DNA of 64,000 bases, taken from the NCBI RefSeq assembly GCF_003259745.1, contig NZ_QLMC01000007.1, forward strand, positions 238,688-302,687, given 5' to 3'. The translations under genes were made by a program, and so were the position numbers. Source of the stretch: Larkinella arboricola. Lineage in GTDB: Bacteria; Bacteroidota; Bacteroidia; Cytophagales; Spirosomataceae. Positions within the stretch are counted from its first letter, which is position 1, and every line of letters begins with the position of its first letter. The notes beneath the pieces are model-generated. The model had not been told where the DNA came from. It did no database searches and saw only the letters and a list, made by a program, of their open reading frames with translations. Positions 28,764 to 37,579 of the stretch are shown piece after piece.

Positions 28764-29729
28764 ATGGCACAATCGAAACTAAAAAAGACCCTTACCGATA
28801 CGTGGACGCTGCTGGTCGGGGCTTTTAACGGTTTTACCGACGACCGGGGCCTGAAACTCAGCGCAGCACTGGCCTATTATACGGTATTTTCACTGGCTCC
28901 GCTGCTGGTTTTGCTTATTTCCATAACCAGTATTTTCTTCGGTGAGGAAGCCATTAAGGGGCAGGTGTTTGGTCAGATTAATGGTCTGATCGGCAATCAG
29001 GCAGCCGCGCAGGTGCAGCAAATGATTAAAAGCGTGGAGTTGTCCGGAAAAACCAACACCGCCCTGATTACCAGTATTGCTACCCTGATCCTGGGTGCAA
29101 CCAGTATCTTTGTCGAAATTCAGGATTCGATCAACATGATCTGGAGCATAAAACCCAAGCCCAAACGCGGTTGGCTTAAGATGCTGAAAGACCGGCTGTT
29201 ATCATCGTCCCTCATTGTTAGCCTGGGTTTTTTGCTGATTGTTTCGCTGATCGTCAACGGTCTGGTGCTGGCCCTTAGCGATATGCTGATGCGGTTTTTA
29301 CCGGATGTAGCCGTTATTTTTGCCCAGATTCTGAATCTCATCATCAGCTTCGGAGTCATTACGATCCTCTTCGGTGTCATCTTTAAAGTGCTACCCGACG
29401 CCAAAATTGCCTGGAAAGACATTCGATGGGGCGCCTTTTTTACCGCACTGCTTTTTATGCTCGGACGGTATTTGATCGGTCTGTACATCGAAACCACCAG
29501 CACGGCATCGGCTTATGGAGCGGCCGGTTCACTGATCGTCATTCTGGTCTGGATTTATTATACGGCGGCTATTCTGTACTTCGGAGCCGAATTTACCAAA
29601 GTATATGCCGAGCATTACGGCATCAAGATTGAGCCTGCTGAGTATGCCGTGTACGTCGAGCAGAAAGAACAGGAAAAAGACGTGGACGCCATTCCGCCCC
29701 AGAAAACCAAACCCGAAACCGTTAATTAA
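28764..29729 (+). CDS. YihY/BrkB-family inner-membrane protein
   Basis: The 321-residue protein has six predicted membrane segments and the YihY pattern: KLSAALAYYTVFSLAPLLVL near residue 35, then SIFVEIQDSINMIW and the late GAAGSLIVILVWIYYTAAIL with YFGAEFTKVYAEHYG. The family was once called ribonuclease BN; that activity belongs to another protein, and the true role (possibly transport) is unknown. The C-terminal 35 residues are polar and cytoplasmic. It is followed by a strong terminator. Confidence 0.9.
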   Translation: MAQSKLKKTLTDTWTLLVGAFNGFTDDRGLKLSAALAYYTVFSLAPLLVLLISITSIFFGEEAIKGQVFGQINGLIGNQAAAQVQQMIKSVELSGKTNTALITSIATLILGATSIFVEIQDSINMIWSIKPKPKRGWLKMLKDRLLSSSLIVSLGFLLIVSLIVNGLVLALSDMLMRFLPDVAVIFAQILNLIISFGVITILFGVIFKVLPDAKIAWKDIRWGAFFTALLFMLGRYLIGLYIETTSTASAYGAAGSLIVILVWIYYTAAILYFGAEFTKVYAEHYGIKIEPAEYAVYVEQKEQEKDVDAIPPQKTKPETVN

Positions 29730-29777
29730 CGGAATGTTCCGGCGTTATCCGGGTGAGGGGAAAGCCCTTATAATACA

Positions 29778-29807
29778 AAGCCCCGGCAGGAAGTCCTGCC
29801 GGGGCTT
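29778..29807 (+). terminator. Strong bidirectional terminator
   Basis: A 13-bp stem AAGCCCCGGCAGG with CCTGCCGGGGCTT closes a four-base loop (aagt). It lies between the convergent YihY gene and the small gene downstream of glnS and can serve both. Confidence 0.85.
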
Positions 29808-29829
29808 ATTCGTTATAGCCAAAAAGAGT

Positions 29830-30027
29830 TTATTGCAAACCCTGATAACCGTATTCTTTCCGTAGAATCTCTTTCACCACCTCCTGTTCTTCGTCGCTCA
29901 GACCGTCGATGGTCAGCGTTTGGGCGTCATCGCTGGCCGAAACCTTCAGCCTTTCTTTGTGTGAAATCGGAAGCCGTTTGTCAATGACTTCGGAAGCGTC
30001 TTTGAGTAGGTTTTCTTGGGAGGCCAT
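29830..30027 (-). CDS. Small acidic protein downstream of glnS
   Basis: The 65-residue product (MASQENLLKDASEVIDKRLP...) is charged, helical at both ends, and ends in KEILRKEYGYQGLQ. It starts four bases after the glnS stop, so it is probably the second gene of that transcript. No family is recognised. Codon choice is like its neighbours, and the frame is the only protein-like one, which supports reality. Confidence 0.7.
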   Translation of the reverse strand: MASQENLLKDASEVIDKRLPISHKERLKVSASDDAQTLTIDGLSDEEQEVVKEILRKEYGYQGLQ

Positions 30028-30031
30028 ACGG

Positions 30032-31741
30032 TTATGCTTTTTTCTGTTCTTTTGCCCAGGTATCTTTCAAGGTCACGGTGCGGTTGAACACCAGTTTTTC
30101 GTCCGTCGAATCCGGGTCGATGCAGAAATACCCTTTGCGGATAAACTGGAAGCGGTCACCGGTTTTGGCGGCTTTTAAGGTTGGTTCTACGTACGCCCGC
30201 ACGATTTCGAGCGAGTTCGGATTGATAAAACTTTTGAAATCGCCTTCTTCCGCCGACGGGTCTTCAACCGTCAGGAGCCGGTCGTATAACCGAACCTCGG
30301 CTTCGACGGCGTGGGCTACCGAAACCCAGTGAATGGTTCCTTTGACGTTGATACCCGACGTATCCGAACCGCTCCGGCTTTCGGGAATGTACGTACACCG
30401 CAGTTCAATGATCTCGCCCGCGTTGTCTTTGACTACTTCCTCGCACTTGATGATATAAGCGCCTTTGAGCCGGACCATGCCGCCGGGCGAAAGCCGGAAG
30501 TATTTCTTAGGCGGATTTTCCATGAAATCATCCCGCTCGATGTATACCTCCCGCGAGAACGGCACACTACGGTGGCCGCTGCTGGGGTCTTCGGGGTTGT
30601 TTTCGATGGAAACTTCGTCCACCTGCCCAACCGGATAGTTGGTCAGCACCACCCGGAGCGGTTTCTCGTCGACCACAGCCATGACCCGCGCCGTCGTTTT
30701 ATTTAACTCCTCGCGGATGCAGAATTCGAGCAGCCCCACGTCAATCAGGTTATCGCGTTTGGCGATACCGATCCGGTCGGCAAAATCCCGGATACTGGCC
30801 GGGGTAAAGCCGCGCCGACGAATACCGGCAATGGTCGGCATTCGGGGGTCGTCCCAGCCGCGCACGTGTCCTTCGTTGACCAGTTGCAGCAGTTTCCGCT
30901 TGCTCATGACGGTATACGTCAGGTTCAACCGGGCAAATTCAATCTGGCGCGACGGGAATATTTCCAGTTGCTGGATGTACCAGTCGTACAAGGGCCGGTG
31001 TACCTCAAATTCCAGCGTACAGAGCGAATGTGTAATTTGCTCGATGGAATCCGATTGCCCGTGGGCAAAATCGTACATCGGGTAAATGCACCATTTATCG
31101 CCCGTGCGGTGGTGATGCGCGTGTTTGATGCGGTACATGATCGGATCGCGGAAGTGCATATTCGGGGCCGCCATGTCGATTTTGGCCCGCAACACTTTCG
31201 CACCATCGGGAAACTCACCGGCTTTCATGCGCCGGAAAAGATCCAGGTTTTCTTCCACCGACCGCGAACGGTAGGGGCTTTCCTTGCCGGGTTCGGTGGG
31301 TGTACCTTTCTGAGCCGCAATCTCTTCCGCCGTAGAATCGTCCACGTAGGCCAGTCCTTTCTGGATCAGCTTTTCGGCAAATTCGTACAGTTGATCGAAG
31401 TAATCGGATGCGTAAAATTCGTTTTCCCACTCAAAGCCCAGCCAGCGAACGTCGGCCTTGATGGATTCGACGTACTCGGTATCTTCCGTAACGGGGTTGG
31501 TGTCGTCGAAACGAAGATTGGTTTTGCCGCCGTACTTATCCGCCAGTCCAAAATTCAGGCAGATGGACTTGGCGTGTCCGATATGTAAATAGCCATTGGG
31601 TTCGGGTGGAAAGCGCGTATGGACGCGTCCGCCGTTTTTACCAGTGGCCAGATCTTCTTCAACGATTTGCTCAACAAAATTCAGCGATCGCTCCGCCGGA
31701 GCGGGCGTACGAATATCCGTATTGTTGGGTATTTCAGACAT
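30032..31741 (-). CDS. glnS: Glutaminyl-tRNA synthetase
   Basis: The 569-residue class I synthetase charges tRNA-Gln with glutamine. The HIGH motif is at 53-56 ([15 protein letters not shown]), the KMSKS-type motif is VMSKRK near residue 280, and [15 protein letters not shown] follows the HIGH region as in all GlnRS/GluRS. Residues after about 345 form the two anticodon-binding beta-barrels. Length and motifs separate it from bacterial GluRS. A CATAAC-ag-GTTATG inverted repeat (31746-31759) lies directly upstream of the start. Confidence 0.95.
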   Translation of the reverse strand: MSEIPNNTDIRTPAPAERSLNFVEQIVEEDLATGKNGGRVHTRFPPEPNGYLHIGHAKSICLNFGLADKYGGKTNLRFDDTNPVTEDTEYVESIKADVRWLGFEWENEFYASDYFDQLYEFAEKLIQKGLAYVDDSTAEEIAAQKGTPTEPGKESPYRSRSVEENLDLFRRMKAGEFPDGAKVLRAKIDMAAPNMHFRDPIMYRIKHAHHHRTGDKWCIYPMYDFAHGQSDSIEQITHSLCTLEFEVHRPLYDWYIQQLEIFPSRQIEFARLNLTYTVMSKRKLLQLVNEGHVRGWDDPRMPTIAGIRRRGFTPASIRDFADRIGIAKRDNLIDVGLLEFCIREELNKTTARVMAVVDEKPLRVVLTNYPVGQVDEVSIENNPEDPSSGHRSVPFSREVYIERDDFMENPPKKYFRLSPGGMVRLKGAYIIKCEEVVKDNAGEIIELRCTYIPESRSGSDTSGINVKGTIHWVSVAHAVEAEVRLYDRLLTVEDPSAEEGDFKSFINPNSLEIVRAYVEPTLKAAKTGDRFQFIRKGYFCIDPDSTDEKLVFNRTVTLKDTWAKEQKKA

Positions 31742-31813
31742 ACCACATAACAGGTTATGAAGGCACGCATAAAGAAACGGCCTTCGATTAACGATGACAA
31801 TAGCTAAAATGTC

Positions 31814-32413
31814 CTAATTACGACGGCTCATTTCATCCCGAATTTTGGCGGCTTTTTCGTATTCCTCCTTCTTCAGGGCTTCGTCCAGCGATTGCTGGAG
31901 TTCGTCGTAGGTCATGTCTTTCAGCTGCTCGGTGAGGGACCGTGACGAGCGGGACGCCGACTGGGGGACCAGTTCTTCCTGTTGTTCCTCGGCTTCGTCG
32001 GCAGCGCTGGCGGTGATGCCGGCTTCCGAAAGAATGGATTCGTAGGTGTAAATCTGGACGTTAAACCGGATGCCAATCGCGATGGCGTCGGACGGGCGGG
32101 CGTCGATCACTGTTTCGCGCGTGCCGTCGGTGCAAACGATCCGGGCAAAGAAAATTCCTTCCCGTAAATCGGAAATCACGATTTCGCGAACCGTAAAGCC
32201 AAATTTGTCGGCAAATGATTTGAAGAGATCGTGGGTCATCGGACGGTTGGGCACAATTTTTTCGATCTCGATGGCAATAGCCTGAGCTTCAAACATGCCG
32301 ATGATGATCGGCAACCGTCGGTTGCCGTATTCTTCTCCCAATACCAGTGCAAACGAACCGGATTGCGATTGGCTGGGCGATAAGCCTAAGATTTCAAGTC
32401 TGATCTTCTCCAC
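31814..32413 (-). CDS. Bifunctional nuclease (BFN) domain protein with C-terminal UVR motif
   Basis: The 199-residue protein has the DUF151/BFN domain in residues 1-135: RLPIIIGMFEAQAIAIEIE, PRPSDAIAIGIRF-like RPSDAIAI, and RPMTHDLFKSF. BFN proteins were described with DNase/RNase activity in plants and Mycobacterium. Residues 165-199 form a UVR (UvrB/UvrC-interaction) motif: LQQSLDEALKKEEYEKAAKI. A TAACTTTG box at 32418-32425 on the minus strand ends five bases before the start codon, so the message may be nearly leaderless. Confidence 0.88.
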   Translation of the reverse strand: MEKIRLEILGLSPSQSQSGSFALVLGEEYGNRRLPIIIGMFEAQAIAIEIEKIVPNRPMTHDLFKSFADKFGFTVREIVISDLREGIFFARIVCTDGTRETVIDARPSDAIAIGIRFNVQIYTYESILSEAGITASAADEAEEQQEELVPQSASRSSRSLTEQLKDMTYDELQQSLDEALKKEEYEKAAKIRDEMSRRN

Positions 32414-32431
32414 GACGCAAAGTTAATAGAG

Positions 32432-32518
32432 TTTGGGAGTTTACAGGGTTGGGGGATTAGGAGTTTTTTCATCAATAACTAAAAAAACAGCAAAACCGTT
32501 ATCCTGTAAACTCCCAAA
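32432..32518. repeat. 16-bp perfect inverted repeat between etfA and the BFN gene
   Basis: TTTGGGAGTTTACAGG at 32432-32447 is repeated inverted at 32503-32518, with a 55-base A/T-rich spacer. The low-coordinate arm has no T tract on the minus strand, so it is not a classical terminator of etfA. Confidence 0.6.
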
Positions 32519-32527
32519 TTACTCAAA

Positions 32528-33490
32528 TTATAACGCCTGCACCGCTTTCGTCAGCCGGGGCAGCACATCAAACAGGTCGCCAACGATACCGTAATCCGCT
32601 GATTTGAAGAACGGAGCTTCAGGGTCTTTGTTGATAACGACGATGACTTTCGATGAGTTCACGCCCGCCAGGTGCTGAATGGCCCCCGAAATACCGCAGG
32701 CAATGTACAGATTGGGACTGATTTTGATCCCCGTCTGCCCGACGTGTTCGTGGTGGGGCCGCCAGTCGAGGTCCGAAACCGGTTTGGAGCAGGCCGTGGC
32801 CGCGTGCAGCGCTTTGGCCAGGTCTTCAACGATGCCCCAGTTTTCCGGTCCTTTGAGGCCCCGGCCTCCCGACACCACCACATCGGCTTCGGGCAGCAGA
32901 ATGTCGCCGGTGGCTTTTTCGGTATGGGTTACCTTCACGGCAAAATCCACATCGTTCAAACCGGCGGTAAAAGCTTCCACCGGAGCGGTAGCCTCAGTTT
33001 CTTCGGGCGTAATCGTGTTTTTCTTGATGGTCAGAATTTTCGTTCCGGCCGTCAGTTCCGTAAAGGCAAACGCTTTGCCGGTGAAAATGCTGCGCTTTAC
33101 CCGGAAACCGCTGCTCAAATCCGGCAGTTCGATGACGTTAGCCGCCAGACCGGCTTTCAGTTTTCCGGCCAGCCGGGCGGCCACCGCGTCGCCCAGCGAC
33201 GACTTTGCCAGCACGATTACATCGGCCCCTTCCTGGCTGACGGCTGCGGCTACCACGCTGGCGTAGGCCATCGCGTTGCCGTCGTTCAGTTTGGCGTCGC
33301 TGGCGTGCAGCACTTTGGCTGCTCCAAATCGGCCGGCTTTGGTTAGTTCGTCGGTGCTGGCTTCGCCCAGTACAATGGCCGTGGCCGAGGTGCCGGTTTG
33401 TTCGGCTACTTTTGAGCCGTAGTATATTGCTTCGAGCGAAGATTTTTTCAACGCTCCTTCATCCAGTTCGGCAAAAATCAATACTGACAT
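32528..33490 (-). CDS. etfA: Electron transfer flavoprotein subunit alpha
   Basis: The 320-residue subunit carries the FAD of the ETF heterodimer, which takes electrons from acyl-CoA dehydrogenases. The C-terminal FAD domain shows VVSGGRGLKGPENWGIVEDL, KPVSDLDWRPHHEHVGQTG, and IACGISGAIQHLAGVNSS, where the expected FAD-contacting residues sit. The N-terminal domain is the usual adenine-nucleotide-hydrolase-like fold. It follows etfB on the same strand, separated by 128 bases that contain an ordered palindromic repeat. GcdH at 8.8 kb is a likely partner. Confidence 0.95.
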   Translation of the reverse strand: MSVLIFAELDEGALKKSSLEAIYYGSKVAEQTGTSATAIVLGEASTDELTKAGRFGAAKVLHASDAKLNDGNAMAYASVVAAAVSQEGADVIVLAKSSLGDAVAARLAGKLKAGLAANVIELPDLSSGFRVKRSIFTGKAFAFTELTAGTKILTIKKNTITPEETEATAPVEAFTAGLNDVDFAVKVTHTEKATGDILLPEADVVVSGGRGLKGPENWGIVEDLAKALHAATACSKPVSDLDWRPHHEHVGQTGIKISPNLYIACGISGAIQHLAGVNSSKVIVVINKDPEAPFFKSADYGIVGDLFDVLPRLTKAVQAL

Positions 33491-33531
33491 TTTTGTATCG
33501 GGTTTAATGAGTGGGAAAGAGGATTATTACA

Positions 33532-33604
33532 CAGAGTTTATCAGAGATGATCAGGGTTTATCGGAGTTTCTCTGATAAACTTTGATGTCCTCTGATTAAC
33601 CCTG
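33532..33604. repeat. Four-unit palindromic repeat between etfB and etfA
   Basis: A 15-bp unit close to CARRGTTWATCRGAG occurs four times: two direct copies at 33532-33546 and 33552-33566, then two inverted copies at 33570-33584 and 33590-33604. The outer and inner pairs can form nested hairpins; one pair shares an 11-bp perfect stem (GTTTATCAGAG with CTCTGATAAAC). Confidence 0.8.
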
Positions 33605-33618
33605 TGTACTAACTCATT

Positions 33619-34356
33619 TTAAATCACCTTAGCTTCGGTTCGCAGGAGTTTGATGAGCGTTTCGGCTTCTTCCGCCGGAATCATTTTGCAGGCACCGCGG
33701 GCGGGCGGCAGTTCGTAGCTGGACACCTGCGTGAGCGTGTCGTTGCCCGTGGGTTCCACCACCTTGAGTGGTTTGGTGCGGGCGCTCATGATACCCCGCA
33801 TATTGGGTATTTTCCACTCGGCAATCGGCTCCTGGCAGCCCAGCACCAGCGGCAGACTGGCTTCCAGGTCTTCGTGCCCCCCTTCAATTTCGCGGGTGAT
33901 CTGGGCGGTCGTGCCTTCAATATTCAGCTTCATGACCGGCGAGATGGACGGCAGGCCCAGCAGTTCGCCCACAATACCGTGTACCTGTCCACCGTTGTAG
34001 TCGATCGACTCGCGGCCCATCAGAATGAGGTCGTAGTTATTTTCTTTAGCGATGGCGGCAATCTGCTCAGCGACAAAGTACGCGTCGGTGGGTTCGGCGT
34101 TGACCCGGATGGCGTCGTCGGCCCCCACGGCGAGGCATTTGCGGATGACGGGCTCGGCGTCGGCACCGCCCACGTTCAGAACCGTAACCGTACCGCCCAG
34201 TTGCTCCTTCAGGTCGACCGCCCGCGAAAGCGCGTAGTCGTCGTAGGGCCCGGTGATGAATTGCACCCCGGCTTTATTGAGTTTGGTATTGTTGTCGGTG
34301 AGCGTAATTTTGGTGATCGTGTCCGGAACACTGGTGACACACACTAAAATTTTCAT
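33619..34356 (-). CDS. etfB: Electron transfer flavoprotein subunit beta
   Basis: The 245-residue protein is of normal EtfB length. It has KILVCVTSVPDT at the N-terminus, the AMP-binding GRESIDYNGGQVHGIVGELL segment, and PLVLGCQEPIAEWKIPNMRG, which resembles the recognition loop region that contacts dehydrogenases. It pairs with EtfA, encoded downstream after an interposed repeat. A TATTTTTG box lies about 29 bases upstream of the start. Confidence 0.95.
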   Translation of the reverse strand: MKILVCVTSVPDTITKITLTDNNTKLNKAGVQFITGPYDDYALSRAVDLKEQLGGTVTVLNVGGADAEPVIRKCLAVGADDAIRVNAEPTDAYFVAEQIAAIAKENNYDLILMGRESIDYNGGQVHGIVGELLGLPSISPVMKLNIEGTTAQITREIEGGHEDLEASLPLVLGCQEPIAEWKIPNMRGIMSARTKPLKVVEPTGNDTLTQVSSYELPPARGACKMIPAEEAETLIKLLRTEAKVI

Positions 34357-34384
34357 ATTGTTTATGGTTTAGATATAATATGGA

Positions 34385-34426
34385 CAAAAATACAAACTTG
34401 CCGGAAATAAACGTATGCAAGCATAC
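34385..34426 (-). promoter_or_regulatory. Candidate promoter and operator-like palindrome upstream of etfB
   Basis: On the minus strand TATTTTTG (34385-34392) fits the TAnnTTTG -7 box and would start transcription near 34378, about 22 bases before etfB. A perfect palindrome GTATGC-aa-GCATAC lies at 34413-34426, over the -33 region. The -33 box itself is not clear. The site is shared by the divergent TPR gene. Confidence 0.45.
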
Positions 34427-34529
34427 TACTTTTTGGTAATGAGCCATAATATATAGGTATAGAATTTTTTTCTAACGCTCTGAACAGCGAAAAAGCTACC
34501 CAGGACCATATCCCGAAAACCGCAGGCCA

Positions 34530-34859
34530 ATGAACGAAAAACGAATTCAGCAACTCCTTGAGTTTATCGACGAACAACCGGACGACCCCTTCAATAGTTA
34601 TGCACTGGCGATGGAATACCGCGACGAACAACCCGCCCAGGCCCTGCATTACCTGGCAAAACTTCTCGAACAGCATCCGGCCTATTTACCGACTTACTAC
34701 CACGCGGCTGCGCTTTACGCCGAAACGGGCCACCGCGACCGGGCCGCCGAGGTCTACCAGCAGGGAATCGAACTCGCCCGAACCCAGAAAAACGAGAAAA
34801 CCCTCCAGGAGTTAAACCGGGCGTATCGCATGTTTCAGGACGACGAAGACGACTGGTGA
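34530..34859 (+). CDS. Small tetratricopeptide-repeat protein
   Basis: The 109-residue protein is made of helix pairs of the TPR kind: NSYALAMEYRD, ALHYLAKLLEQHPAYLPTYY, and HAAALYAETGHRDRAAEVYQ. The C-terminus is acidic (FQDDEDDW). No signal peptide is present, so it is cytoplasmic, and it probably acts as a protein-binding scaffold. Partner is unknown. It is divergent from etfB and is followed 66 bases later by a sugar isomerase gene. Confidence 0.8.
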   Translation: MNEKRIQQLLEFIDEQPDDPFNSYALAMEYRDEQPAQALHYLAKLLEQHPAYLPTYYHAAALYAETGHRDRAAEVYQQGIELARTQKNEKTLQELNRAYRMFQDDEDDW

Positions 34860-34925
34860 AACCGATCTGCTGACAGTAGACCCGGCCTGTTCTTTCCTTA
34901 TTGACTTAAAACTTACCTGCTTTTT

Positions 34926-35771
34926 ATGAAAAAATACGTCTTGCTGACGGTCTTTGGTTGTTTACTGGCCGTTAGTTCGTTTGGCCAGCGGTTCAGTAAA
35001 TCGCTGAAAGATACGCCCGGAATGGTGTCGTACACCATGCGCAACGAATTTGCGAAAGATATTCCCGGCACGCTCGATAAAATCAAGTCGATGGGTATTA
35101 CCAACATCGAGTTTTCTAGTCTGTTTGGTAAAACAGCCGCCAAAATTCGCGCCGAGCTTGACAAACGCGGGATGCGGTGTACAAGCCACGGGGTGAACTA
35201 CGATGACCTGACGAAAAAAATGGATATGGTGGTCCAGAACGCCAAAACGCTGGGAGCCAAGTACGTGCGGCTGGCCTGGATTCCGCACGAGGGGAAATTT
35301 ACGCTGGATAATGCCAAAAAAACCGTCAGTGATTTTAACCAGATTGGAAAACAACTGAAGGACAAAGGTTTGCAGTTTGTGTACCACAACCACGGTTTTG
35401 AGTTTGAACCCTACGGCGACGGTACCCTGTTCGATTACATCGTGCAGCAGACTAACCCGGATTATGTCGGTTTTGAAATGGACATTCTCTGGACTTATTT
35501 CCCCGGTCAGGACCCGGCCAAACTGCTGGCGAAATATCCGAAGCGCTTTAAACTGATGCACCTGAAAGACCTGAAAAAAGGCATTCAGGGCAATATGTCC
35601 GGGGGCACTCCGCCCGAGAATGACGTGGCGCTGGGAACCGGACAGATCAACTTGCCAGCGGTGCTGAAAGCCGCCCAAAAAACCGCTATTGAGCATTTTT
35701 ACATCGAAGACGAAAGTCCGTCGGCGCAGCAGCAGGTGCCGCAAAGTCTGGCGTATCTAAAGAAAATCTAG
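34926..35771 (+). CDS. Secreted sugar phosphate isomerase/epimerase-like TIM-barrel protein
   Basis: The 281-residue protein has a signal peptide (KKYVLLTVFGCLLAVSSFG) and an AP-endonuclease-2/xylose-isomerase-like barrel: GITNIEFSSLFG, CTSHGVNYDD, FVYHNHGFEFEP, FEMDILWTYF, and LMHLKDLKKG with metal-binding Glu/His/Asp in family positions. Periplasmic members act on keto-sugars and often go with Gfo/Idh and ThuA proteins, as found at 20-25 kb here, though the genes are not adjacent. The exact substrate is not known. A terminator hairpin follows. Confidence 0.88.
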   Translation: MKKYVLLTVFGCLLAVSSFGQRFSKSLKDTPGMVSYTMRNEFAKDIPGTLDKIKSMGITNIEFSSLFGKTAAKIRAELDKRGMRCTSHGVNYDDLTKKMDMVVQNAKTLGAKYVRLAWIPHEGKFTLDNAKKTVSDFNQIGKQLKDKGLQFVYHNHGFEFEPYGDGTLFDYIVQQTNPDYVGFEMDILWTYFPGQDPAKLLAKYPKRFKLMHLKDLKKGIQGNMSGGTPPENDVALGTGQINLPAVLKAAQKTAIEHFYIEDESPSAQQQVPQSLAYLKKI

Positions 35772-35800
35772 GCGGAAGCTGAGACTTCTTAAACAATGGA

Positions 35801-35863
35801 TTGGGGTAATCTGGTTACTTACGAGGAACTTCCTCATCGACCAGATTATCCCATTCTTTTTTA
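35801..35863 (+). terminator. Terminator after the sugar isomerase gene
   Basis: A long stem (TTGGGGTAATCTGGT with ACCAGATTATCCCA, one G-T pair) encloses a second small hairpin GAGGAA/TTCCTC and is followed by TTCTTTTTT. Confidence 0.8.
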
Positions 35864-35920
35864 TCACCTATCCGGCCTTTCGTTGATTCTGAAGGGTTCA
35901 GTCAACCGCTTGTTATCCTC

Positions 35921-37579
35921 ATGACAAAATCACAGCTGCCGCAGGCTTACCGCCATCCCTATGAATTTGATCCCCAGTTTAAAAAATCGGTTGCTTATTT
36001 TTCGATGGAATTTGCCATCGATCAGGCGCTGAAAACGTATTCCGGCGGCCTGGGTTTTCTGGCTGGTTCGCACATGCGGAGCGCCTACGAACTGAAGCAG
36101 AATGTGATCGGTATCGGGATGTTGTGGAAGTACGGCTATTATGACCAGACGCGCAAAACCGATAACGCGATGGACGTTCAGTTTCGGGAGAAAATTTACA
36201 GCTTTCTGGAAGATACCGGCATCACCTTTACCATCGACGTTCACCACACGCCGGTCTGGGTGCGGGCCTATTACCTGAATCCGAAGCACTTTAATACCGT
36301 GCCGATGTTTTTCCTGACGACCGACATCGACGGCAACGACTGGCTGGCCCGGTCGATTACCATGCGGCTCTACGACAGCATCCAGTCGGCCAAAATTGCG
36401 CAGTGTATGGTGCTGGGTCTGGGCGGAGCCAGATTGCTGGATGAACTGGGCTACGAACCCGAGGTGTATCACCTGAACGAAGCCCACGCGGTGTCGGCGG
36501 CTTTTCATCTCTACCGGAAATGGAGTAGTGCCGACGAAGTACGTAAACGGATGGTGTTTACCACGCATACGCCCGAGGATGCCGGAAACGAAAAACACGA
36601 CATCAACCAGCTGAACGTCATGAGTTTTTTCGGCGGGGTGCCGCTGGAAACCGTTCGGGAAATCACCGGCATTACCGACAACGTGTTCAACCATTCGCTG
36701 GCGGCTTTGCGCTTGAGTCGCCAGGCCAACGGCGTCTCTACGTTACACGGCGAGGTGTCGCGGCATTTGTGGGGCGGCTACCCCGATATTCCGGAAATCA
36801 CGCACGTGACCAACGCCCAGAACCAACGCTACTGGACCGACCCTCAGTTGGAACAGGCCCTTCAGGCTGGCGATGGCAAGGCCGTGGCGGAACGCAAAAA
36901 AGTTCTGAAAGCCGCCCTGTTTAAGGTGGTGGCCGATCAGTGCGGCAAACTGTTTGACCCCAACGTGCTGACCATCATCTGGGCGCGTCGGTTTGCCGGC
37001 TACAAGCGCCCCGACCTGCTGGTACAGGATGCCGAACGGTTTGACCGATTGATGAACCAGACCGACTACCCAATCCAGTTTATCTGGGCCGGAAAACCGT
37101 ATCCGTCCGACGAGGGAGCCACGCACATTTTTAACTCGCTGATTTACCGCAGTTACCTGCACCCGAACATGGCCGTGCTGACCGGGTACGAACTGGCGTT
37201 GTCCAAACTCCTGAAAGACGGTTCTGACCTGTGGCTGAATACGCCCGTCGTTACGCGGGAGGCTTCCGGTACGAGCGGCATGACGGCGGCCATGAACGCG
37301 GGCATCAACTTTTCAACCTACGACGGCTGGATTTGCGAGTTTGCCCAGCATGGTAAAAACGCGTTTATTGTGCCGGTTGCTCCACCCAATCTGTCGTCCG
37401 GCGAGCGTGACGATCAGGACCGTAACCACTTTTTCGACCAGCTCGAACAGGAGATTCTGCCGATGTATTACGACCGGCCCGACGACTGGAACCAGTTGAC
37501 GTTACGGAGTATGCAGGACGTTAACGCGTTTTTCGGTTCGAACCGGATGGCTGCCGAATACTACGAAAAGGTATATTAA
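35921..37579 (+). CDS. Short alpha-glucan phosphorylase-family protein, PLP lysine replaced
   Basis: The 552-residue GT35-like protein belongs to the short alpha-glucan phosphorylase group: VAYFSMEFAIDQALKTYSGG, YHLNEAHAVSAAF, FTTHTPEDAGNEKHD, and IIWARRFAGYKRPDL. Phosphorylases split alpha-1,4-glucans into glucose-1-phosphate with PLP bound on a lysine in EASGT-S-N-M-K. Here the motif is EASGTSGMTAAMN (Glu447 on), with Thr455 where that lysine should be. Activity as a PLP phosphorylase is therefore doubtful, although the change may be shared by a Bacteroidota subgroup. Its stop codon overlaps the convergent neighbour's. Confidence 0.83.
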   Translation: MTKSQLPQAYRHPYEFDPQFKKSVAYFSMEFAIDQALKTYSGGLGFLAGSHMRSAYELKQNVIGIGMLWKYGYYDQTRKTDNAMDVQFREKIYSFLEDTGITFTIDVHHTPVWVRAYYLNPKHFNTVPMFFLTTDIDGNDWLARSITMRLYDSIQSAKIAQCMVLGLGGARLLDELGYEPEVYHLNEAHAVSAAFHLYRKWSSADEVRKRMVFTTHTPEDAGNEKHDINQLNVMSFFGGVPLETVREITGITDNVFNHSLAALRLSRQANGVSTLHGEVSRHLWGGYPDIPEITHVTNAQNQRYWTDPQLEQALQAGDGKAVAERKKVLKAALFKVVADQCGKLFDPNVLTIIWARRFAGYKRPDLLVQDAERFDRLMNQTDYPIQFIWAGKPYPSDEGATHIFNSLIYRSYLHPNMAVLTGYELALSKLLKDGSDLWLNTPVVTREASGTSGMTAAMNAGINFSTYDGWICEFAQHGKNAFIVPVAPPNLSSGERDDQDRNHFFDQLEQEILPMYYDRPDDWNQLTLRSMQDVNAFFGSNRMAAEYYEKVY

